A stretch of DNA of 64,000 nucleotides from Pollutimonas sp963712655 (GTDB taxonomy: Bacteria; Pseudomonadota; Gammaproteobacteria; Burkholderiales; Burkholderiaceae_B). The position numbers and the translations under genes were made by a program. Shown here one piece after another: positions 45,357 to 52,878 of the stretch. The stretch spans positions 186,001 through 250,000 of the forward strand of contig CAVQIT010000008.1 in the NCBI GenBank assembly GCA_963712655.1, read 5' to 3'. How positions within the stretch are numbered: position 1 is the stretch's first letter; each line of letters starts with the position of its first letter. The notes below the pieces were generated by a model that saw nothing but the letters and a program-made list of their open reading frames with translations, was not told the origin of the DNA and did not search any database.

Positions 45357-45755
45357 ATGATAGTTATTAGCGCGCAGGATCTGACCAACACCGAACGCCA
45401 CGCACAAGGCCCTGGCTGGGAAAGCAAGCGCATGATAGTCAAGCAAGACGGCGTAGGCTATTCCGTGCATGAAACCCGCGTCCTGGAAGGCGCCGAGCTG
45501 CATTTGCATTACAAGCATCATTACGAAACCAATTACTGCATGCAGGGCGAAGGCGAAGTGGTCGATCTGGCCACCGGAATCACCCACGCCATCAAGCCCG
45601 GAACGCTTTATACGCTGGACAAAAACGACCAGCATATTCTGCGCGCGACCAAAGGCGATCTGCGCCTGGTATGCGTATTCAATCCGCCGCTCAGCGGCCA
45701 GGAAACCCATAACCCGGACGGCAGCTATGGCCTGCCCCCCGGACAAAACACATAA
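45357..45755 (+). CDS. Orphan ectoine-synthase (EctC)-like cupin
   Basis: A 132-residue cupin of the EctC family, which cyclises N-gamma-acetyl-diaminobutyrate to ectoine. The metal-binding cupin region HLHYKHHYETNYCMQGEGEV and the following PGTLYTLDKNDQHILRA match EctC closely. There are no ectA or ectB genes, so it is unlikely to serve ectoine synthesis from aspartate semialdehyde. In this setting, between an amidase and a DUF1989 protein, it may act on an imported cyclic or amide compound or run in the hydrolytic direction (inference). The ATG at 45357 follows GCAAGG. Confidence 0.87.
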   Translation: MIVISAQDLTNTERHAQGPGWESKRMIVKQDGVGYSVHETRVLEGAELHLHYKHHYETNYCMQGEGEVVDLATGITHAIKPGTLYTLDKNDQHILRATKGDLRLVCVFNPPLSGQETHNPDGSYGLPPGQNT

Positions 45756-45774
45756 TCCACCGCAGGAGCTTCGC

Positions 45775-46623
45775 ATGTCCAATTATCCCCCAGCCTATCA
45801 AGTCACCAAAGGCTCCGTCCTAAGCGTGGACCAGGCTTTCTACCGGGCCATTGCCCAAGGTCAGGATGCCCGCCGGCAAGTCGAATCATTCACCGTGCCC
45901 ATCCGCAGCGGCCGCGCCTGGAAAGTCAAGGCGGGCCAGGTATTTCGCATCGTCACGATCGAAGGCCCGCAAGTGGCCGACTTCAATATGTGGAACCTGC
46001 ATGACCCGCGCGAGCGCATGTGGGCCTCGCGCACTCGGCAATTGCAGCAAGCCCATGTCAGCACGTTTGACCGCCTGTGGTCGACCCTGCCCTTCTTGCG
46101 TCCCATGGCCACCATTACCGACGACACCCTGGCGGACTACGGCATAGACAGCGATGGAGGCCGTGTGCACGACTTGCTGGGAACGCGCTGCGACCCTTAT
46201 GTGAACAAACTGCTGACCGGCGAAGACTTTCATTTTCATTGCCATTCAAACCTGACGCGCGCGGTTGCGCCGTTCGGTCTGACCGAATACGATGTGCACG
46301 ACGTATTGAATGTATTCCAATGCACCGGCCTGAACGACGATGACAAATACTTTATGAAAGCCTGCCCGGCCAAGAAAGGCGACTATCTGGAATTCTTCGC
46401 GGAAATCGATCTTCTCTGCGCGATATCGACCTGTCCGGGCGGCGATCTGTCCGTACCCATGTGGGGCCCCGATGCGCGCGATCCCATCGATGTATGCCGG
46501 CCGCTGGGCATCGAAATATACGACCTCGATCCGGCGCTGCTGGCCGGCTGGCAATCGCCGCAAACCGCGCCATATAAAGGCCATCACGGTCTGCATCCCG
46601 AACAAGTGGTCTGGAAAGATTGA
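45775..46623 (+). CDS. DUF1989 (urea carboxylase-associated) family protein
   Basis: A 282-residue protein of the DUF1989 family, which includes the carboxyguanidine deiminase subunits of guanidine breakdown. It shows VKAGQVFRIVTIEGPQVADF, RLWSTLPFLRPMATITDDTL, LGTRCDPYVNKLLTG, HCHSNLTRAV and CPAKKGDYLEFFAEIDLLCA, with conserved Cys and His likely to bind metal. The ATG at 45775 has CAGGAG upstream. Only one DUF1989 gene is present, whereas guanidine pathways use a pair, so a related ureide or amidine substrate is possible. The regulator that follows overlaps its stop. Confidence 0.87.
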   Translation: MSNYPPAYQVTKGSVLSVDQAFYRAIAQGQDARRQVESFTVPIRSGRAWKVKAGQVFRIVTIEGPQVADFNMWNLHDPRERMWASRTRQLQQAHVSTFDRLWSTLPFLRPMATITDDTLADYGIDSDGGRVHDLLGTRCDPYVNKLLTGEDFHFHCHSNLTRAVAPFGLTEYDVHDVLNVFQCTGLNDDDKYFMKACPAKKGDYLEFFAEIDLLCAISTCPGGDLSVPMWGPDARDPIDVCRPLGIEIYDLDPALLAGWQSPQTAPYKGHHGLHPEQVVWKD

Positions 46624-47294
46624 ACCCGCCCGTTCCCCTTCACACCCAGCCGACGCCGCTTGCGGAACGGGTCAGCAAACTGCTGCGCGATGAAATCATA
46701 GGCGGCCGGCTCGCGCCGGGCACGCAATTGGTGGAAGTCGATCTCGCCGCCAAATATCAGGCCTCGCGCAACACCATACGCGAGGTGCTGCATCAACTGG
46801 GACGCGAAGGGCTGGCAACCTTTGTGCGCCACAAAGGCGTGGTCGTGCGCCAGGTTCGGGGCAGCGAGCTTAAAGATATTTATATAGCCAGGCGGTCTCT
46901 GGAACTGTATGCGATTGCCGAAGGGCAAGCCCTGCAACAAGCCGGCCTGGACGCCATGCTGGCCACCATCAAGGCCGCCGAACATGCCCTGGAACAAGCC
47001 CGCTGGCAAGAGGTGGGCACGCTAAGCCTGCAGTTGCACCAGCAAATCGTTGCCATGCTGGGCAGCCAGTTGCTGGATAGTTTCTTTCAAACGCTTTGCG
47101 CCCAGTTGCGCCTGGTGTTTGCCGCGCATCCCGATGAAAGCCGCATACAGACCTCCGACTGGATACGGCGCGAGCACCGCATTTATCAGTATCTTGTCGA
47201 CGACAACCGGAAAGGTGCGCTGCGCGAGCTCAAGACCTACCTGGATCTGTCCGAGCGCACCCTGCTGGAAGTGGTCGAGCGCTTCAATCGATAA
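46620..47294 (+). CDS. GntR-family regulator, FCD subgroup
   Basis: A 224-residue regulator whose winged helix has APGTQLVEVDLAAKYQASRN and TIREVLHQLGREGLATF, followed by the FCD ligand-binding domain (RRSLELYAIAEGQAL to IRREHRIYQYLVDDNRKGAL). The start is the TTG at 46620, overlapping the DUF1989 stop; no in-frame ATG exists before the winged helix. Being the last gene of the run from the ABC receptor, it probably senses the substrate or intermediate and autoregulates the cluster. Confidence 0.88.
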   Translation: MNPPVPLHTQPTPLAERVSKLLRDEIIGGRLAPGTQLVEVDLAAKYQASRNTIREVLHQLGREGLATFVRHKGVVVRQVRGSELKDIYIARRSLELYAIAEGQALQQAGLDAMLATIKAAEHALEQARWQEVGTLSLQLHQQIVAMLGSQLLDSFFQTLCAQLRLVFAAHPDESRIQTSDWIRREHRIYQYLVDDNRKGALRELKTYLDLSERTLLEVVERFNR

Positions 47295-47364
47295 TCTCGA
47301 TATTCGCGCCACGCATCAGGCGCGGCGGCAGGCACGGCGATGGGTGGCCGTCATGTTTTCACAT

Positions 47365-48360
47365 TCAGGCCACGCCCGCCGCGTGCGCCTGTTCGTCGGC
47401 ATGGTAGGAAGAGCGCACCATGGCGCCCACGGCGGCGTGGCTAAAGCCCATGGCGTACGCTTCGCGCTCGAGCATGGCGAAGATGTCGGGGTGCGCGTAG
47501 CGCAAAACCGGCAGATGGTGCTCGGACGGCTGAAGGTACTGGCCTATGGTCAGCATATCGACATTGTGCGCGCGCAAGTCGCGCATGACATCCAGGATTT
47601 CTTCGTCGGTTTCGCCCAGGCCCAGCATCAATCCGGACTTGGTCGGAACATTGGGATGCAGGGCCTTGAAGTCGGACAGCAGCTTGAGCGAATGATGGTA
47701 ATCGGAGCCCGGACGCGCCTGTTTGTACAAGCGCGGCACCGTTTCAAGATTATGGTTCATGACATCGGGCGGGCCTTCATTGAGGATGCCCAAGGCGCGA
47801 TCCAGGCGGCCGCGAAAATCGGGTACCAGGACCTCGATACGCGTGGTAGGCGACAGTTCGCGCACTTTGCTGATGCATTCGACAAAGTGGGCGGCGCCGC
47901 CATCGCGCAAGTCGTCGCGGTCGACGGAAGTGATCACCACATAGGACAGCTTCATGGCGGCAATGCTGCGCGCCAGGTTTACGGGTTCGTCCGCGTCCAG
48001 GGGGTCGGGGCGGCCGTGGCCCACATCGCAGAATGGGCAGCGGCGTGTGCATTTATCGCCCATGATCATGAATGTGGCGGTACCCTTGCCGAAACATTCA
48101 CCGATATTGGGACAAGAGGCTTCTTCGCAGACCGTGTGCAGGTTATGTTCGCGCAGGATGCGCTTGATATCGTAGAAGCGCGAACCCGGCGCGGCGGCCT
48201 TGACTCGTATCCATTCCGGTTTTTTCAGGCGTTCCGCGGCAACCACTTTGATGGGAATACGCGATGTCTTCTCGCCCGATTTCTGCTTTTGCGTGGGATC
48301 GTAAGGGGCTGGACGTACAGTGGGTTTACGCTCTGCAGACTGGTCTAGAGGAGTAGTCAT
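47365..48360 (-). CDS. lipA: Lipoyl synthase
   Basis: A 331-residue radical SAM enzyme that inserts two sulfurs into octanoyl groups to make lipoyl cofactors. The auxiliary cluster motif CEEASCPNIGEC and the radical SAM motif CTRRCPFC are intact, with GLMLGLGETDEEI and GQYLQPSEHHLPV later. The ATG at 48360 (MTTPLDQSAERKP) has CAGGA upstream and is preferred over a start 13 codons earlier. Its usual partner lipB lies 2.6 kb away on the same strand, separated by the repeat block and a crotonase. Confidence 0.96.
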   Translation of the reverse strand: MTTPLDQSAERKPTVRPAPYDPTQKQKSGEKTSRIPIKVVAAERLKKPEWIRVKAAAPGSRFYDIKRILREHNLHTVCEEASCPNIGECFGKGTATFMIMGDKCTRRCPFCDVGHGRPDPLDADEPVNLARSIAAMKLSYVVITSVDRDDLRDGGAAHFVECISKVRELSPTTRIEVLVPDFRGRLDRALGILNEGPPDVMNHNLETVPRLYKQARPGSDYHHSLKLLSDFKALHPNVPTKSGLMLGLGETDEEILDVMRDLRAHNVDMLTIGQYLQPSEHHLPVLRYAHPDIFAMLEREAYAMGFSHAAVGAMVRSSYHADEQAHAAGVA

Positions 48361-48637
48361 ACGGTTTCCTGCAACAAAACGCTTGCGCTTCGTGCTCAAA
48401 AGCGGCGGCGTGCTTCACGCCATACGCTATCTGGTGAAAAAATCGATGCGGGCCGCGCCTTGCGGGGCCGGCTCCGCATAAACGGCGGCAACAGGCCATT
48501 TTAGCGCGCGCGGCGCAAGCCTGCCTAATTACCCCTGATGTGCTGGGGAGAATGGCGCTTACTTAGGCCGCTGTGGGCGGCCATAGCACGGGATATCGAT
48601 GCGATTTCGCGGCGTGAGCCAAGATCGCGGTCGTTTG

Positions 48638-48764
48638 AGTCGTCTGCTGGGGGTGTTCGTACTGTTTGTTTGCCGGCGGTGTGCGTACTGTCTGCTGGCA
48701 GAGTTCGTATTGGTTGCTGGCGATGTTCGTATTGTCTGCTGGCGATGTGGGTATTTCTAGTGCC
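48638..48764 (+). repeat. Left degenerate ~22-bp tandem repeats (about 5 units)
   Basis: About five diverged copies of a unit close to GTCTGCTGGCGATGTTCG plus TATT. The core GTTCGTAYT recurs every 22-26 bases and the array ends against the 199-bp element. The right array at 49764-50010 has the same unit in the opposite orientation. Confidence 0.75.
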
Positions 48765-48963
48765 GTCCGTCGGGGGGCATGCCGGTGGGAGCCAGCCCGG
48801 TCGGCCGTTCAGGCGCCTGCGCGCCTGACACCGCGCGTTAATCTCGTCCGGCGGCCGCTGCCCGCTGGGGTTCTTCTGGGTCGCTTCGACGGCGCGCCTC
48901 CCTACGATTCCACTTGCTCGGCCTCCAACGGGCTGGCTCCCACCGGCATGCCCCCCGCCAGAC
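48765..48963 (+). mobile_element. 199-bp element with 33-bp terminal inverted repeats, copy 1
   Basis: The first 33 bases (starting GTCCGTCGGGGGGCATGCCG) match the reverse complement of the last 33 at 31 positions. The interior has a small hairpin, TCAGGCGC with GCGCCTGA, and CTCGTCCGGCGGCCGCTG. A second copy of identical length lies inverted at 49565-49763, with about 90 percent interior identity by eye. No coding capacity and no obvious target-site duplication. It resembles a MITE or other non-autonomous hairpin-ended element; no transposase is in the window. Confidence 0.8.
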
Positions 48964-49564
48964 TACAGTGTCGTGTGGCCACGGTTGCCAGGACGGCTTG
49001 GATTCTTGCACTTCGTTGGCTACAGATTTTGGGTCGAAAGAGTTTGTGGTGCCCGGCCCTTTCGCCCCTGCACGGGGCAAGAGGGCCATACGCAATTGCC
49101 GTAATGCGGAGGGTGTTTTCGTGCGCCGATCACGTCACCCAAGTGGGAGCTCGGGCATGCATCGGCCGCGAAATCCGCGTCGGAAAAAAAGCGGCTGAAT
49201 TGCTGTCCGATGATTTTCGTGAACGCTGTATCCTTCGATACGCTCGGCCTCTGCATTCCAAAATCCGTGTAAGGTGCTCACAGCCTCTGATCACATCTCC
49301 CAAACCCGTGATCACCTCGCGCGACAAGACCTGCGAGATTGACCGTAATCCCGAATCAACAGCCCCCGTCGCATGCCCAATATTGACCGTAATCGCGCCG
49401 ACTCTCCAGCTGCCACCGCATGCCCAACTGCGTAAGGCTATTTTCGGCCCACCCGTTGGGCCGGAAATTGCCGGGCATTGTAACGTCTTCGATCAACAAC
49501 CACACGACCCAACGAAGCGCAAGAGCCCAGATCGTGCCAGCGACCGTGTTTGAGACACATCAGA
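48964..49564. other. Unique centre between the two inverted elements
   Basis: 601 bases without a supportable gene. It has an imperfect direct repeat: ATTGACCGTAATC occurs at 49338-49350 and 49382-49394, each followed about 25-30 bases later by GCATGCCCAA. It may be decayed DNA carried between the two elements. Confidence 0.5.
49338..49428 (+). repeat. Two imperfect 44-48-bp direct repeats
   Basis: Both copies begin ATTGACCGTAATC and end GCATGCCCAA, with diverged middles. They lie inside the unique centre of the inverted block. Confidence 0.55.
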
Positions 49565-49763
49565 GTCCGTCGGGGGTAAGGCCTGTGGGGGCAAGCCCGT
49601 CGGAGGCCGAGCAAGTGGAATCGTAGGGAGGCGTGCCGCGCAAGTGACCAAGAAGAACGCCACCAGGCAGCGGCCGCCGGACGAGATTAACGCGCGGTGT
49701 CAAGCGCGCAGGCGCCTGAACGGCCGACCGGGCTGGACCTCACAGGCCTTACCCCCGACGGAC
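49565..49763 (-). mobile_element. 199-bp element with 33-bp terminal inverted repeats, copy 2
   Basis: Same length as copy 1 and in the opposite orientation. The outer 23 bases of the two ends are perfectly complementary (49565-49587 with 49741-49763), and 30 of 33 pair overall. The end sequence differs from copy 1 (GTAAGGCCTGTG here, GGCATGCCGGTG there), but both ends of each copy change together, so pairing is kept. Interior sequence is about 90 percent identical to copy 1 by eye. Confidence 0.8.
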
Positions 49764-50010
49764 GGCACCAGAAACGGACGGCACTAGAAATACGCACCCC
49801 ACACCAGCAAATACAAACTCCAACAGCCAATACGAACACAGCCCGCAAACAGTACGAATCTCGCCAGCAGACGATTCAAGCGACCGCAGGCAAGATAAAC
49901 CCGTGGGCAAACAATATGTGAACATCACCAGCAAACAATACGAACGCCGCCAACAGACGACTCCAGCCTCGCGGGCAATACGAACCCCCGTCAGCAAAGA
50001 TCCAAACTCC
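49764..50010 (-). repeat. Right degenerate ~19-24-bp tandem repeats (about 10 units)
   Basis: Read on the plus strand, the core AATACGAAC recurs with variations (for example at about 49829, 49937 and 49977) among CCAGCAAAC-like linkers. Unit length varies from about 17 to 24 bases. It is the inverted, longer counterpart of the left array. The element-proximal end also has a 16-base tandem duplication around GGACGGCACTAG. Confidence 0.7.
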
Positions 50011-50094
50011 CCCTGCTCAGCCACAGCACCTTGGCATCACTTCTGTTGGCGCAACTGCGCTAATGCCAAGTAAGCGCCTTTGTACTAGCCCCTG

Positions 50095-50137
50095 TTGACC
50101 AGTCGCGAGAGGGAATTTAGCGTCAACAGGCCACTAG
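50095..50137 (-). repeat. Stop-codon-linked 3' repeat, copy 2
   Basis: On the minus strand it begins at the TAG stop of the crotonase gene and continues GGCCTGTTGACGCTAAATTC, ending GGTCAA; TGTTGAC and GTCAACA are perfect 7-base arms here. It matches the copy at 15456-15499. Confidence 0.6.
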
Positions 50138-50919
50138 CGGCCTTTCCAGACCGGATGGCGCTTTTGCATGAAAGCATCGATACCTTCGGACACATCCTCG
50201 GCCATCATGTTTTTCGCCATCACGTCACCCGCATACTTGTAGGCGTCGCCAAGGCCCATGCCCCGCTGGCGATGATACATGCCCTTGCCGGTGCGCACCG
50301 CCACCGGACTCTTGGAACAAATGGCCTGCACCAGAGAATCGACAGCCGCATCCAGTTGATCAGGGGCCACCGCATAGTTGATCAAGCCATTGTCCATCGC
50401 ATCGGCCGCGCTGATGAACTGGCCGGTGATCAGCATTTCAAAAGCCTTCTTGGCCGGCACATTACGCGTCAAAGCCACTGCGGGAGTGGAGCAGAACAAG
50501 CCTACGTTGATGCCCGACACCGCGAATTTGGCGGATTCGGAAGCCACCGCCAGATCGCAACTTGCCACCAGTTGACAGCCCGCCGCGGTGGCGGTTCCCT
50601 GTACTTTGGCGATGACCGGAACCGGCAGATTGACGATACTTTGCATGACACGGCCGCAATCGGCGAACAATTGCTGGTAATAGCCCTCGTCGGGCTTGGA
50701 GCGCATTTGCTTCAGATCGTGGCCGGCGCAAAACGCCCTGCCCGCCGCGGCCAGCACCACGCAGCGCAAACCCTCGTCCCCAGCGGCCGCGTCCAGCCGG
50801 CTTTGCAGCTCGGCCAACAGCTCTTCCGACAAGGCATTGAATTGATCCGGCCGATTGAGCGTCAGCGTAAGCACCCCGTCAACCTGATCCGCCAATAACA
50901 AAGCACCCTCTGTAGCCAT
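50134..50919 (-). CDS. Enoyl-CoA hydratase/isomerase (crotonase) family protein
   Basis: A 261-residue crotonase-fold enzyme acting on acyl-CoA thioesters. It shows LTLNRPDQFNALSEELLAEL, AAGRAFCAGHDLKQM (oxyanion hole) and GTATAAGCQLVASCDLAVAS. In place of the second catalytic Glu, the region is FAVSGINVGLFCSTPAVAL, as in poorly characterised members, so hydratase activity is not certain. It sits between the repeat block and lipB, interrupting the usual lipA-lipB neighbourhood. Confidence 0.88.
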   Translation of the reverse strand: MATEGALLLADQVDGVLTLTLNRPDQFNALSEELLAELQSRLDAAAGDEGLRCVVLAAAGRAFCAGHDLKQMRSKPDEGYYQQLFADCGRVMQSIVNLPVPVIAKVQGTATAAGCQLVASCDLAVASESAKFAVSGINVGLFCSTPAVALTRNVPAKKAFEMLITGQFISAADAMDNGLINYAVAPDQLDAAVDSLVQAICSKSPVAVRTGKGMYHRQRGMGLGDAYKYAGDVMAKNMMAEDVSEGIDAFMQKRHPVWKGR

Positions 50920-50940
50920 GAATATCTCCTGTGTAATCCA

Positions 50941-51645
50941 TTATTGGCGAGCGGCGAAAGCCCGCGCCAAACACCGGGCAAGCATTTCGCCTGCCTGCGC
51001 AACAGTAGTCTCTATCCCGCAGCATCGCAAATCGATAGTTTGCAGCCCTTCGTAGCCGCAGGGATTGATGCCCAGGAATGGGGCAAGATCCATATCGACA
51101 TTCAAGGCCAGGCCATGATAAGCGCAACCGTTGCGTATCTTGATGCCCAAGGCCGCAATCTTGGCCAGATTATCGGCGCGCTCATTACCATCAGCGGCCT
51201 TCCCGGCGCCCTGCACGCCGGCCCCAGCCGCAAGGCCGTCAACAGCGGCCGGTACGGGAACATACACGCCCGGAGCGCCGGGCTTGAGGCAGGCTCCGGC
51301 AACGCCCAGCCCGGTCAGGACCTGGATAGCGGTGCTCTCCAGCAGCACCACGTATTCCTTTACGAACAGCTTCAGGCGGCGCAAATCGACCAGGCAGTAT
51401 GCCACCACCTGCCCCGGACCATGATAAGTCACTTGCCCGCCCCTGTCGCTCTGAACCACCGCGATCTGGCCGCTGTTCAGAATATGCTCCGGCTTGCCGG
51501 CCTGGCCCAGGGTGTATACCGGCGAGTGCTCGACCAGCCAGATTTCATCGGGCGTTTGCGCATCGCGTGTCTCGGTGAACTGGCGCATGGCCTGCCACAC
51601 ATCGAGATACGCCGCGGGGCGCGGCCACCATTTGTATTCGATCAT
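50941..51645 (-). CDS. lipB: Octanoyltransferase
   Basis: A 234-residue enzyme that moves octanoyl groups from acyl carrier protein to lipoyl domains. It has the substrate loop RGGQVTYHGPGQVVAYCLVD, the catalytic Lys region IAALGIKIRNGCAYHGLALN and the catalytic Cys in GINPCGYEGL. An Ala/Gly-rich insertion (about residues 128-160) makes a loop longer than usual. It is in the run dacC-dat-DUF493-lipB, followed by the crotonase. Confidence 0.95.
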   Translation of the reverse strand: MIEYKWWPRPAAYLDVWQAMRQFTETRDAQTPDEIWLVEHSPVYTLGQAGKPEHILNSGQIAVVQSDRGGQVTYHGPGQVVAYCLVDLRRLKLFVKEYVVLLESTAIQVLTGLGVAGACLKPGAPGVYVPVPAAVDGLAAGAGVQGAGKAADGNERADNLAKIAALGIKIRNGCAYHGLALNVDMDLAPFLGINPCGYEGLQTIDLRCCGIETTVAQAGEMLARCLARAFAARQ

Positions 51646-51660
51646 TGCCGCGGCGGCTGC

Positions 51661-51936
51661 CTATAAAACGATGGAGACCATAGGATGGCCATGCACGGCG
51701 CGGTACAAATCGTCCAACTGCTGGCGCGAGGTGGCTCTTACGGTAAACGTCAGGCTGAGATAATTGCCGCCCTTGCTGGGCCGCATCTCCACCGTGGCAG
51801 GATCGAACCCCGGATCGAATTGCAGGACCACGTCGGTCAGCGTTTGCGCAAAATCGGGGTGCGCCTTGCCCATGACCTTGATGGGAAAGTCGCTGGGGTA
51901 TTCAATAAGCGAATCTTCGGGTGAAATATCGGGCAT
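51661..51936 (-). CDS. DUF493 (YbeD-like) protein
   Basis: A 91-residue small protein of the YbeD family, with an ACT-like fold in known structures and no settled function. It has ESLIEYPSDFPIKVMGKAHP, KGGNYLSLTFTVRATSRQQL and DDLYRAVHGHPMVSIVL. It is conserved next to lipB in proteobacteria and lies 15 bases upstream of it here. Confidence 0.93.
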   Translation of the reverse strand: MPDISPEDSLIEYPSDFPIKVMGKAHPDFAQTLTDVVLQFDPGFDPATVEMRPSKGGNYLSLTFTVRATSRQQLDDLYRAVHGHPMVSIVL

Positions 51937-51997
51937 ATGGTCAGTTCAATGGTTGTGCGCGAACAAAAAGCATTGTGCGCTTGCTCGCGGCCGACCT

Positions 51998-52861
51998 TTA
52001 AAGCGCGGCAATAGCCTGGTCGTAGCCGGCGCGCAGCTTGGCGTAAACACTGCCGGGCTTGCCGGTGCCCACCGGCTTGCCGTCATAGGTGGTGATGGGC
52101 AGGATTTCCTTGGTGGCCGATGTCAGCAACAATTCGTCGGCGTTTTCGACTTCCTGCTGCGAAATCGGGCGGGCATTGAAGGCAATGCCCGCATTGGCCG
52201 CGAGCTCTTCGAGCAAGCCGTAACGAATGCCTTCCAGGATCAAGTTGCTGCGCGGCGGCGCCAGCAACATACCGTCTTTGACCACCCAGATGTTGGCCGA
52301 AGAACCTTCGGATAAATAGCCATCGCGAAACTGCACGACTTCGTCGACACCCGCATCGACCGCATGCTGTTTGGCCAGCACGTTGCCAAGCAGGGAAACC
52401 GACTTGATTTCGCAGCGCAGCCAGCGGATATCGGGCATGCTGACCACGCTCATGCCCTGCTCGCGCAGAGCGGCGCCGGGGCGCGCAAACGGCGAAATCA
52501 TGCAAAAAACGGTGGGCGCGGTGTTTTTAGGGAAAGCATGATCCCGTTTGGCGACGCCGCGGCTGACCTGTATGTAAACCATGCAATCGTCCAGGCCCGA
52601 ACGCCCGATCAATTCCTGCACCAGATGCTCCCAATCGGCGCGCTTGAGGCCTACCTTGATGTCGATGGCGGCCAGGCTGCGCTCGAGGCGGGCCAAATGC
52701 CCATCCATGCGAAACGGCTTGCCGTTATAGGCGGGAACCACATCGTAAATGCCGTCGCCGAAAATAAAGCCGCGATCCAGTACGGATATCTTGGCATCGC
52801 CCAAGCGAACATAGTCGCCGTTCAGGTAAACAATACTGTCGCAATCGACATCGGGGATCAT
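51998..52861 (-). CDS. D-amino-acid aminotransferase (class IV PLP)
   Basis: A 287-residue fold-type IV PLP aminotransferase. It begins with IVYLNGDYVRLGDAKISVLD, then RGFIFGDGIYDVVPAYNG, the PLP-lysine region CEIKSVSLLGNVLAKQHAVD, and LSEGSSANIWVVKDGMLLAP. These match D-alanine transaminase more than branched-chain enzymes. Its place between dacC and the lipB group is conserved in betaproteobacteria. It could supply D-glutamate or D-alanine. Confidence 0.9.
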   Translation of the reverse strand: MIPDVDCDSIVYLNGDYVRLGDAKISVLDRGFIFGDGIYDVVPAYNGKPFRMDGHLARLERSLAAIDIKVGLKRADWEHLVQELIGRSGLDDCMVYIQVSRGVAKRDHAFPKNTAPTVFCMISPFARPGAALREQGMSVVSMPDIRWLRCEIKSVSLLGNVLAKQHAVDAGVDEVVQFRDGYLSEGSSANIWVVKDGMLLAPPRSNLILEGIRYGLLEELAANAGIAFNARPISQQEVENADELLLTSATKEILPITTYDGKPVGTGKPGSVYAKLRAGYDQAIAAL

Positions 52862-52878
52862 TTTTTCAAGCCTTTTTA

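Larger units (their letters stand above)
48361..50133. other. Gene-poor 1.7-kb block with inverted repeats
   Basis: No open frame here looks like a real gene: the candidates on both strands lack ribosome binding sites, run through repeats and show no family features. The block has a left repeat array (about 48638-48764), a 199-bp element (48765-48963), a unique 601-bp centre (48964-49564), a second 199-bp element in opposite orientation (49565-49763) and a longer right array (about 49764-50010). The outer edges also match: GGCGCTTACTTA near 48552 and AAGTAAGCGCC near 50069 are inverted. Confidence 0.75.

Noticed and set aside
48666..49553. 295-codon plus-strand open frame across the inverted repeat block
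   Set aside because: It reads through degenerate repeats, an element with inverted ends and non-coding-looking DNA. There is no binding site and composition does not look coding.
49764..50010. Possible CRISPR or integron attC array
   Set aside because: Repeats are too short, irregular and diverged, without spacers of constant length, cassette genes or an integrase.
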